This document shows, one piece after another, positions 9,359 to 16,869 of a DNA stretch of 64,000 bases. Made by a program: the position numbers and the translations under genes. This stretch comes from Flavobacterium sp. DG2-3. GTDB taxonomy: Bacteria; Bacteroidota; Bacteroidia; Flavobacteriales; Flavobacteriaceae. The stretch covers positions 186,001 through 250,000 of the forward strand of contig NZ_JAVAMB010000004.1 in the NCBI RefSeq assembly GCF_030730925.1, written 5' to 3'. Numbering within the stretch: the stretch's first letter is position 1; the number at the start of each line of letters is the position of its first letter. The notes below the pieces were generated by a model. That model ran no database searches, was not told where the DNA came from, and worked only from the letters and a program-made list of their open reading frames with translations.

Positions 9359-10549
9359 ATGACAACAATAACCTCTTCAGCCACTTTTCAAGAAAGAAAA
9401 TCGGCATTAGAAAAACAACATAAAACACTGCTTGAGCAAATAAACGAACCTCAAGAAATAGTTGGAAACGGCATATACGAACGTTACAAAAACCCAGTTG
9501 TTACTGCAGCGCACATTCCGTTAAACTGGCGTTTTGATTTTAACGAAAATTCAAATCCGTTTTTACAGGAAAGAATTGGAGTAAATGCTGCTTTTAATGC
9601 CGGCGCCATGAAATGGAATGGAAAATATTTATTAGCAGTTCGTGTAGAAGGAATTGATAGAAAATCTTTTTTCGCTATTGCGGAAAGTCCAAACGGGATC
9701 GATAATTTCAAGTTTTGGGATAAACCTTGCGTAATTCCACAAACGGAAGAGCCAGATACAAATGTTTACGACATGCGTCTGATCAACCACGAAGACGGAT
9801 ATGTTTACGGCATTTTCTGTACGGAAAGAAAAGATCCAAAAGCACCAAAAGGTGATACAAGTTCGGCTGTAGCCAATGCAGGAATCGTTCGTTCTAAAGA
9901 TTTAATAAACTGGGAAAGACTTCCAGATTTAATTTCAAACACAGGACAACAACGAAATGTGGTGCTTCATCCTGAATTTGTAAACGGAAAATACGCTTTA
10001 TATACACGTCCGCAAGACGGTTTTATTGATGTTGGATCTGGAGGCGGAATCGGTTTAGGCTATATTGACGATATGACAAATCCCGTTGTAAAAGAGGAAA
10101 AAATCATTTTCGGAAAACAATATCATACGATTTATGAATTGAAAAACGGTTTAGGCCCTGCTCCTATTAAAACTTCAAAAGGCTGGTTGCATCTGGCGCA
10201 CGGAGTTCGAAATACTGCCGCAGGATTACGTTATACTCTGTATATGTTTATGACTGATTTGAATGATATTACAAAAGTAACGCACGTTCCAGCAGGTCAT
10301 TTTATGGGGCCAGAAGGAATTGAAAGAGTTGGCGACGTTTCGAATGTTTTATTTTCTAATGGATGGATCGAAGATGAAGACGGAACAGTTTACGTTTACT
10401 ACGCTTCATCAGATACACGTATGCACGTTGCCGTTTCATCTGTTGACAAATTGGTTGATTATGTAATTAATACTCCAGCAGACACTTTTATTTCTGCAGG
10501 TTCTGTTCAGACTATTATTAGCCAAATCGAAAAAAATAACGCAATTTAA
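9359..10549 (+). CDS. GH130 4-O-beta-D-mannosyl-D-glucose phosphorylase
   Basis: 396 residues without signal peptide, so cytoplasmic. The five-bladed propeller of GH130 subfamily 1 is recognised by NPVVTAAHIPLNWRFDFN, GVNAAFNAGAMKWNGKYLLAVRVEG, NVYDMRL (Asp138, the position matching the catalytic Asp of the B. fragilis enzyme) and the phosphate-binding region with VLHPEF and HGVRN. The family phosphorolyses mannosyl-1,4-glucose to mannose 1-phosphate and glucose. Its substrate is made by the epimerase encoded 6 bp downstream, so the two form one pathway. No missing key residue was noticed. Confidence 0.95.
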   Translation: MTTITSSATFQERKSALEKQHKTLLEQINEPQEIVGNGIYERYKNPVVTAAHIPLNWRFDFNENSNPFLQERIGVNAAFNAGAMKWNGKYLLAVRVEGIDRKSFFAIAESPNGIDNFKFWDKPCVIPQTEEPDTNVYDMRLINHEDGYVYGIFCTERKDPKAPKGDTSSAVANAGIVRSKDLINWERLPDLISNTGQQRNVVLHPEFVNGKYALYTRPQDGFIDVGSGGGIGLGYIDDMTNPVVKEEKIIFGKQYHTIYELKNGLGPAPIKTSKGWLHLAHGVRNTAAGLRYTLYMFMTDLNDITKVTHVPAGHFMGPEGIERVGDVSNVLFSNGWIEDEDGTVYVYYASSDTRMHVAVSSVDKLVDYVINTPADTFISAGSVQTIISQIEKNNAI

Positions 10550-10555
10550 AATATC

Positions 10556-11746
10556 GTGTCACTACAAGTAAAGCTTTTAAAATCGGAACTCACCGCAGAA
10601 CTAGATTCTATTCTAAACTATTGGTCGAAGCGTACTATTGACGACCAAAATGGTGGTTTTGTCGGGCAAATCGATTTTAATGATCACCAAATTGCGAATG
10701 CAGAAAAAGGTTCGGTTTTAAATGCCCGAATTCTTTGGACGTTTTCTGCCAGCTACAAGACCACAAAAAACGAAAACCACAAAAAACTGGCAGAAAGAGC
10801 ATTTGATTTTCTAGTAGCTTATTTTTATGACACCCAATTTGGAGGTCTTTTTTGGAGTATAAATGAGGATAAAACTCCAAAAGACACCAAAAATCAGATT
10901 TACGCATTAGCTTTTGCCATTTACGGATTATCTGAATATTATTCGATTTCTCAGGAAGAAAGAGCTTTAGAAATTGCTAAAAACTTATATCATAAGATTC
11001 AAGAATACAGCTACGATCCTGAAAACAAAGGTTATTTTGAAGCTTTTACGAGAGACTGGAAACCGATTGAAGATTTGCGTTTGAGCGAAAAAGATGCCAA
11101 CGAAAAGAAAACAATGAACACGCATCTTCATATTATTGAAGGCTATGCAAATCTTTACAAAGTCTGGAAAGACGAAAAACTGCTTGCAGACATTGTTGAA
11201 TTATTAGAAACAATCGAAAAATATTTTATTAATACCAAAACAGGTCATTTACGCTTGTTTTTTGACGAAAACTGGAAAGAAAAACCAGATGTCATTTCGT
11301 ACGGGCATGACATCGAAGCGGCTTGGCTTTTACAGCAATGTGCCGAAATTTCAGGAAACGAAAAATTAATTGCCAAGTATAAAAAACACGCCATTCAAAT
11401 TGCTGAAGCTACCAAAAAAGGCTTAGATTCCGACGGCGGATTATGGTATGAATATGATCCTGAAACAAAAGAATTAATTGCCGAAAAACACTGGTGGCCA
11501 CAAGCCGAGGCTTTAATTGGTTTCTACAATGCATATCAATTAACAGGAAAAGAAGAATATCTGGACATTGTTTTGAAAAACTGGTCTTTTATAAAAAAAC
11601 ACATTCTCGACAAAAAGAACGGAGAATGGTTTTGGGGTGTTTATGACGATTACTATACCATAAAAAAAGACAAAGCCGGATTCTGGAAATGTCCTTATCA
11701 TAACGGAAGAGCTTGTTTAGAATTGATCAATCGAATTAAAGACTAA
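10556..11746 (+). CDS. AGE-family cellobiose/mannobiose 2-epimerase
   Basis: 396 residues starting at a GTG (10556). No in-frame ATG lies near, and the family N-terminus begins here. An (alpha/alpha)6-barrel of the N-acylglucosamine 2-epimerase type, with the active-site His blocks NTHLHIIEGY, SYGHDIEAAWLL, HWWPQAEAL and CPYHNGRACLE. It converts beta-1,4-mannobiose to mannosyl-glucose, the substrate of the GH130 enzyme just upstream. Context favours mannobiose over cellobiose as the natural substrate. Cytoplasmic; last gene of the tightly spaced four-gene block, followed by 145 bp with a structured element. Confidence 0.94.
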   Translation: MSLQVKLLKSELTAELDSILNYWSKRTIDDQNGGFVGQIDFNDHQIANAEKGSVLNARILWTFSASYKTTKNENHKKLAERAFDFLVAYFYDTQFGGLFWSINEDKTPKDTKNQIYALAFAIYGLSEYYSISQEERALEIAKNLYHKIQEYSYDPENKGYFEAFTRDWKPIEDLRLSEKDANEKKTMNTHLHIIEGYANLYKVWKDEKLLADIVELLETIEKYFINTKTGHLRLFFDENWKEKPDVISYGHDIEAAWLLQQCAEISGNEKLIAKYKKHAIQIAEATKKGLDSDGGLWYEYDPETKELIAEKHWWPQAEALIGFYNAYQLTGKEEYLDIVLKNWSFIKKHILDKKNGEWFWGVYDDYYTIKKDKAGFWKCPYHNGRACLELINRIKD

Positions 11747-11795
11747 AAAGCTGTTCAAAGTTTTGAAAACAAAAAACTTCTAATGAAACATAAAG

Positions 11796-11877
11796 CCTAG
11801 CCCTGATAGAAGTGGAAATCCTTTTATTTTTTTCTTTAAAAAATAAAAGATTGCAACGGATAGCAGGAAATAGCTCC
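11796..11877 (+). ncRNA. Structured intergenic element, copy 1
   Basis: Conserved 5' block CCTAGCCCTGATAGAAG (from 11796) and 3' block AGCAGGAAATAGCTCC (ending 11877) flank a perfect 12-bp stem, 11821-11832 with 11838-11849, with a 5-nt loop. The outer blocks can also pair (AGC-CCTG with CAGG-...-GCT). A second copy lies at 36632-36733 on the minus strand with the same blocks but a quite different stem. The 3' end is 14 nt before the GH5 start codon. It may be an RNA leader or a mobile structured repeat; the class is not known to me with certainty. Confidence 0.5.
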
Positions 11878-11891
11878 TAAAAAATATCATC

Positions 11892-13181
11892 ATGAAAAAT
11901 AAATTTCTTAAAACTCTTTCTTTGGCTTTAATTTTCTCAGCAATCGCTTGTCAAGCACAGGAAAAAATCACTGTAAAAGGAAACGAATTTTATAAAGGCG
12001 ACAAACCATACGCTTATATTGGAACCAATTATTGGTACGGAAGTATGCTGGCGTCTAAAAAAATCGGCGATCGTAAAAGACTTTTGCGCGAATTGGATTT
12101 GATGAAGAAAAATGGAATCGATAATCTTCGTGTTTTGGTTGGAGCAGATGGTGGAAAATACGATTTTACCGTTCGTCCCGCGCTTCAATACGAACAGGGA
12201 AAATACGATGAGGATTTATTGGACGGTTTGGATTTTTTATTGAATGAAATGCAAAAACGTAATATGTACGCCGTTTTGTACCTCACCAACAATTGGGAAT
12301 GGTCGGGCGGAATGTCGCAATATTTAGAATGGAATGGCAAAGGTCCGGTTCCCGTTCCTGCGATTCCGCCAAATACTTGGCCACAGTTTATGTCGTATAC
12401 TGAACAGTTTCACAGCTGTGAGCCTTGTATGGAAGCCTTGAATAATCATGTCAAATTTATTATTGGAAGAACAAATGCTTATTCTAAAAAGAAATACAAC
12501 GAAGATAATACGATAATGGCATGGCAGGTCGGAAACGAACCGCGACTTTTTACAATCGAAAACGAAGCTAAATTCACAAAATGGCTCAATACTATTGTGA
12601 ATTTAATTGATAGTTTAGACAAAAATCATTTGGTTTCTACAGGTTCTGAAGGAAAAAACAGTTCAAACGACAGCATGGAAATCTTCGAAAGAACGCATCA
12701 AAATCCGAATATTGATTATTTGACGATGCACATCTGGCCGAAAAACTGGAACTGGTTTAAAGCCGATAATGCCGAAGCTACAATGCCAAAAACTATTGAA
12801 AATGCTGGAAAATATATTGACGATCATATTAAAGTTGCCAATAATCTGAAAAGACCGATTATTATTGAAGAATTTGGATTGCCGAGAGAAAATGAAAATC
12901 TAAATGCTGGAGCGCCTTCGGTTTATCGCGATCAGTTTTACAGCTATATTTTTGGGAGAGTGGTAGAAAGCCGTAAAAATAATGGCCCACTACAAGCTGC
13001 AAATTTCTGGGGTTACGGTGGTGAAGGAAAAGCCATTCACCCAGACGGAAAATGGAATCCAGGCGAGCCTTTTACAACCGATCCTCCGCAAGAACCGCAA
13101 GGTTTAAACTCAGTGTTTAATGGAGATAAATCAACCTTGGAAATTGTAAAAAAATACAATTTAGAATTGAAGAAAAAATAA
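11892..13181 (+). CDS. GH5 (GH5_7-type) endo-beta-mannanase, exported
   Basis: 429 residues. The signal region ends SAIACQAQ (Cys20 may be lipidated, though the lipobox is weak). Domain layout is a single GH5 barrel: IGTNYWYG near the start, NLRVLVGADG, then WQVGNEPR with acid/base Glu216, and PIIIEEFGLPRE with nucleophile Glu327. The pattern NYWYG...LYLTNNWEWSGG resembles the GH5_7 mannanases. It complements the GH26 enzyme by cutting polymer outside the cytoplasm. It begins immediately after structured element copy 1 and is separated from the epimerase by 145 bp, so it may have independent expression. Family sure, subfamily likely. Confidence 0.93.
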   Translation: MKNKFLKTLSLALIFSAIACQAQEKITVKGNEFYKGDKPYAYIGTNYWYGSMLASKKIGDRKRLLRELDLMKKNGIDNLRVLVGADGGKYDFTVRPALQYEQGKYDEDLLDGLDFLLNEMQKRNMYAVLYLTNNWEWSGGMSQYLEWNGKGPVPVPAIPPNTWPQFMSYTEQFHSCEPCMEALNNHVKFIIGRTNAYSKKKYNEDNTIMAWQVGNEPRLFTIENEAKFTKWLNTIVNLIDSLDKNHLVSTGSEGKNSSNDSMEIFERTHQNPNIDYLTMHIWPKNWNWFKADNAEATMPKTIENAGKYIDDHIKVANNLKRPIIIEEFGLPRENENLNAGAPSVYRDQFYSYIFGRVVESRKNNGPLQAANFWGYGGEGKAIHPDGKWNPGEPFTTDPPQEPQGLNSVFNGDKSTLEIVKKYNLELKKK

Positions 13182-13189
13182 AATATTTT

Positions 13190-13342
13190 AAACCATATAA
13201 GTTATATAAGTTCATTTAAATTGGCTTGTGTAAAGAAGGTTTTAAAACATATAAGTCCATAGAAAACCATTTTTAAGTTTATTTTAGAAAAAGCTTAAAC
13301 AGCAAAATTTATTAAATAAACTTATATAACTTACATGGTTTC
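13190..13342. repeat. Inverted-repeat element, AACCATATAAGTT family, copy 1
   Basis: The left arm at 13190-13219 (AAACCATATAAGTTATATAA...) and right arm at 13310-13342 are inverted copies of each other with only a few mismatches over about 30 nt, enclosing about 90 nt. The same arms occur at 35121-35213. The element fills the gap between the GH5 stop and the GH97 start. It lacks an ORF and a U-tract, so it is not a simple terminator. Confidence 0.7.
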
Positions 13343-13357
13343 AAAAAAACACCCAAC

Positions 13358-15337
13358 ATGAAAAATATATTTGTTCTTTTTTGTCTTATAGTCGTAAATC
13401 TTTCTTTTTCTCAGAAGAAACAGGATTTTACAGTGACTTCTCCGAATGGAAAAATTGAAGTTACAGTTTCTGTAAATGATAAAATTTCATGGTCAATCTC
13501 TAGTGGAAAAGATTTGATTTTAGCTCCATCGGAAATGTCTTTGACTTTGGATCAAAATGAAGTTTTGGGCAAAAATCCTGTGGTTTTAAATTCGAAGAAA
13601 GAAAGTGTAAATACTTCTTTTGAAACGCCTTTGTACAAAAAGAAGTCAGTAAAAAATCAATACAATCAGCTGACTTTAAACTTTAAGAATGATTTCAGTA
13701 TTGAATATCGCGTTTTTGATGATGGTGCGGCGTATCGATTTGTGACTAAAAAGAAAAAAGATATTACGATTAAATGGGAAAATGTCAGCTTAAACTTCGA
13801 TCAAGATTATTCGACCTTAATGCCGTATGTTCGCGATTTAAGAAATCCGAAAGATCCTTATATTTCTTCTTTTGAAGCACATTATGAAAACAAAAAAATT
13901 AGTGAATTCAGCAAAGATACTTTAGCATTTTTGCCTTTTTTAATTGATTATAAAAACCATAAAAAAGCCGTTTTCTTAGAGGCCAATCTAGAAGATTATC
14001 CTGGATTGTTTGTAACGAATAATAAAAACAAATCGGGTTTTGAATCACGTTTTTCGAAATATCCAACAAAAGAAACTAATGGAGGTTTCAACAACATTAA
14101 TCGATTAATTTCTGAAAGAGCCGATTATTTAGTTCAAACAAAAGGAACCAGAAATTTTCCGTGGAGAGCAATTGTTATTGCCGAAAATGATGCCGATTTA
14201 GCCAATAATGATATGGTTCAGAAATTAGCCGAACCCTCAAAAATAAAAGATATTTCATGGATCAAACCTGGAAAAGTGGCTTGGGATTGGTGGAACGATT
14301 GTAATATTTACAACATCGATTTTAAAGCTGGAATTAACACACAAACCTATAAATATTATATTGATTTTGCTTCGAAAAACAAAGTCGAATATGTAGTTCT
14401 AGACGAAGGCTGGAGTTTGGAAGAAGACATTATGAAACACAATCCGAATGTGGATTTGAAAGCTTTGATCGCATACGGAAAAGAAAAAAATGTTGGTCTT
14501 ATTTTATGGAGTTCGTGGATGGCTTTGACCAAAAACACAGACGGAATTTTAAAAAATTATGCCGATTTAGGAATTAAAGGTTTTAAAGTAGATTTCTTGG
14601 ATCGTGACGATGCTAAAATGGTCAATTCGGTTTATGATATTTCTCAGAAAGCGGCGAATTATAAATTGATTTTGGATTTCCACGGCATGTACAAGCCAAC
14701 TGGAATTCAGAGAACGTTTCCGAATATTTTAAATTTTGAAGGCGTAAAAGGTTTAGAAAATAATAAATGGACACCAAATGATGATGTTCCATTATACGAT
14801 ACGACAATTCCGTTTATCAGAATGATGGCTGGCCCAATGGATTATACACCTGGCGCTATGCGAAATGCTACGAAAAGCGAATTCAAGCCAAGTCACTCAA
14901 CACCAATGAGTCAAGGAACAAGATGCCATCAATTGGCTTTGTACACGATTTTTGAAGCGCCCTTGCAAATGATGGCCGACAGTCCGACTGCTTTTATGAA
15001 GGAACAGGAAAGCACCGATTTTATTGCTAAAGTTCCAACGACTTTTGATGAAACTGTTGCACTAGACGGAGAAGTTGGAAAATTTGTTTCTATTGCCCGT
15101 AAAAAAGGAAATATTTGGTATTTAGGCGCTATTACAAATTGGGATTCCAGAGATATTACAATCGACTTTTCTTTCCTTGAAAAAGGCAAAAAATATCAAG
15201 CAGAAGTTTTCTCAGACGGAGTAAATGCTAATAAAGCGGCGGTCGATTATAAAAGAGAAATTATTACGGTAGATTCTAATTCAAAAATAAAATATCATTT
15301 GGCAAACGGCGGAGGTTTGGCGATGATCATTCAATAA
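13358..15337 (+). CDS. GH97 glycoside hydrolase, probable retaining alpha-galactosidase
   Basis: 659 residues with signal peptide (1-18, ending LSFSQ). N-terminal beta-sandwich to about residue 280, then a (beta/alpha)8 barrel with AWDWWNDCNIYNIDF, VVLDEGWSLEEDI, LWSSWMAL and GFKVDFLDRDD. The Asp at 412 in KVDFLDRDD matches the nucleophile position of the retaining alpha-galactosidase BT1871 (about 660 residues), whereas the inverting alpha-glucosidase SusB is longer and uses Glu residues. This supports alpha-galactosidase, which would remove galactose side chains from galactomannan. Calcium-binding residues were not traced. Last gene of the plus-strand mannan series. Confidence 0.9.
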   Translation: MKNIFVLFCLIVVNLSFSQKKQDFTVTSPNGKIEVTVSVNDKISWSISSGKDLILAPSEMSLTLDQNEVLGKNPVVLNSKKESVNTSFETPLYKKKSVKNQYNQLTLNFKNDFSIEYRVFDDGAAYRFVTKKKKDITIKWENVSLNFDQDYSTLMPYVRDLRNPKDPYISSFEAHYENKKISEFSKDTLAFLPFLIDYKNHKKAVFLEANLEDYPGLFVTNNKNKSGFESRFSKYPTKETNGGFNNINRLISERADYLVQTKGTRNFPWRAIVIAENDADLANNDMVQKLAEPSKIKDISWIKPGKVAWDWWNDCNIYNIDFKAGINTQTYKYYIDFASKNKVEYVVLDEGWSLEEDIMKHNPNVDLKALIAYGKEKNVGLILWSSWMALTKNTDGILKNYADLGIKGFKVDFLDRDDAKMVNSVYDISQKAANYKLILDFHGMYKPTGIQRTFPNILNFEGVKGLENNKWTPNDDVPLYDTTIPFIRMMAGPMDYTPGAMRNATKSEFKPSHSTPMSQGTRCHQLALYTIFEAPLQMMADSPTAFMKEQESTDFIAKVPTTFDETVALDGEVGKFVSIARKKGNIWYLGAITNWDSRDITIDFSFLEKGKKYQAEVFSDGVNANKAAVDYKREIITVDSNSKIKYHLANGGGLAMIIQ

Positions 15338-15343
15338 GTAAGT

Positions 15344-15492
15344 CCCAGAGGGACGAAATATTTATAGAAAAATAAACATATATAATATAAAGCTCCAGAG
15401 GAGCGACATATTTAGCCTTAATATGCCGCTCCTCTGGAGCTAATATTGTGAATATTATTGATTTTCTATAAATATATTGCTCCTCTGGAGCA
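15344..15492. repeat. Cluster of four related palindromic units, arranged as nested inverted pairs
   Basis: Four units of a short repeat built on GCTCCAGAGGAGC or GTCCCAGAGGGAC followed by nAnATATTTATAG lie between GH97 and the aldo/keto reductase. Unit 1 (about 15344-15370, plus) pairs with unit 4 (about 15463-15492, minus); unit 2 (15391-15415, plus) pairs with unit 3 (15417-15441, minus). The result is one repeat pair nested inside another. It may also end both convergent transcripts. Confidence 0.75.
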
Positions 15493-15529
15493 TAAATACT
15501 ATATTAATACAATTCACTGATTACAAATA

Positions 15530-16486
15530 TCACGCTAAAATCTTCTCAATCGCATTCAATTCATCATTTGAAAACTCCGTATTCTGCAAACAATCAATAT
15601 TATTACACAATTGTTTTACAGAACTCGCGCCAATCAAAACCGAAGTGATTCGTTTGTCTTTTTGCAACCAAGCCAAAGCCATTTGCGCCAAAGACTGATT
15701 TCTATTCTGAGCAATTTCATTCAGCTGAATTAATTTCTGAATTCTTTCCTGCGTCACCTCATCTTCTCTCAAATGCCCGTTTGGATTATGCGCGCGAGAA
15801 TTTTCAGGAATTCCGTTTAAATATTTATCTGTCAAAAGTCCTTGTGCCAAAGGCGAAAACGCAATACAGCCCACTCCTTTTTCTTCTAAAACATTCAACA
15901 AACCATTTTCTACCCAACGCTCTAACATCGAATATTTTGCTTGATGAATCAAACAAGGCGTTCCTAATTCTTTCAAAATATCCACTGCAACTCTCGTCTG
16001 TTCTGCCGAATAATTGCTGATTCCAACATACAATGCTTTTCCGCTTCTAACCGCGTGGTCTAAAGCCATCATTGTTTCTTCAATTGGAGTTTCTGGATCT
16101 GGACGATGTGAATAGAAAATATCAACATAATCAATATTCATTCGCTTTAAACTTTGGTCTAAACTTGACAAAAGATATTTTCGAGATCCCCAGTCGCCAT
16201 AAGGACCATTCCACATCGTGTAGCCCGCTTTGGTAGAAATAACGATTTCATCACGCAGATTTCCTTGAAAATTATGCCATAATATTTTCCCGAAATTCTC
16301 CTCTGCAGAACCTGGAACTGGACCATAGTTATTTGCTAAATCAAAATGAGTAATTCCTTTATCAAAAGCCTCAATGGCGATACTTTCGGCATTTTCAAAG
16401 TTATCCACCGACCCGAAATTGTGCCATAATCCTAAAGAAATTTCCGGAAGTAATAATCCGCTTCGGCCACATCTGTTGTATTTCAT
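15530..16486 (-). CDS. Aldo/keto reductase
   Basis: 318 residues, NAD(P)H-dependent (alpha/beta)8 oxidoreductase. The catalytic tetrad is visible: Asp and Tyr in HFDLANNYGP, Lys in ISTKAGY, His in FYSHRPDPETP. The N-terminus MKYNRCGRSGLLLPEISLGLWHNFG and the NNYGPVPGSAEENFG block resemble the YghZ-type group, which reduces L-glyceraldehyde 3-phosphate and methylglyoxal in E. coli. It points toward GH97 and away from GH3. A role in the mannan locus is not obvious; it may reduce a released sugar or simply be a neighbour. Confidence 0.92.
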   Translation of the reverse strand: MKYNRCGRSGLLLPEISLGLWHNFGSVDNFENAESIAIEAFDKGITHFDLANNYGPVPGSAEENFGKILWHNFQGNLRDEIVISTKAGYTMWNGPYGDWGSRKYLLSSLDQSLKRMNIDYVDIFYSHRPDPETPIEETMMALDHAVRSGKALYVGISNYSAEQTRVAVDILKELGTPCLIHQAKYSMLERWVENGLLNVLEEKGVGCIAFSPLAQGLLTDKYLNGIPENSRAHNPNGHLREDEVTQERIQKLIQLNEIAQNRNQSLAQMALAWLQKDKRITSVLIGASSVKQLCNNIDCLQNTEFSNDELNAIEKILA

Positions 16487-16534
16487 TTTTTTTATTTAAT
16501 AGTTGGAGTTTTAATAGATTTTAAAAATACAAAA

Positions 16535-16865
16535 TTTTGCCACGAAGGCACAAAGTCACTAAGTTTATTTTAAAATTGTGCTCTGCTGATTTTTAATCGC
16601 GCAAAGGCGCAGAGTCGCAAAGTTTTTATTTTTAAGTTAATATGAATTGCGTCCAGCTTTAGCTGGATGAAAAATATTAACACAATTAAAAAGGCTTTAG
16701 CCAAACTCAAAAAAGTTTGGCTAAAGCCTTTTGAGCTTCAAAAACTTATCCCCCTAGCTGAAGCTAGGGGCTATTCAAAAAACTTTGCGACTCTGCGCCT
16801 TTGCGAGATTATAAACTTACAGCTTAGAAAAAAATCTTTGAGCCTTAGCGCCTTCGTGGCAAAAA
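16535..16865. repeat. Long nested inverted-repeat element (three levels)
   Basis: Fills the 383-bp gap between the GH3 stop and the aldo/keto reductase start. Outer arms: TTTTGCCACGAAGGC near 16535-16549 and its complement at 16851-16865. Middle arms: 27 identical bases at 16601-16627 and 16778-16804 (core GGCGCAGAGTCGCAAAG). Inner: a perfect 19-bp hairpin, 16689-16707 with 16714-16732. Two small palindromes, CCAGCTTTAGCTGG (16653-16666) and CCCCTAGCTGAAGCTAGGGG (16752-16771), flank the inner hairpin. No credible gene lies inside. Confidence 0.85.
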
Positions 16866-16869
16866 AACT

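Noticed and set aside
6772..13181. Type IX secretion signals on the mannanases
   Set aside because: GH26 and GH5 end right after their catalytic domains; no C-terminal sorting domain is present, so lipoprotein or periplasmic location is favoured.
15344..15492. CRISPR-like array at the GCTCCAGAGGAGC units
   Set aside because: Only four diverging units in mixed orientation with unequal spacing, and no cas genes in the window.
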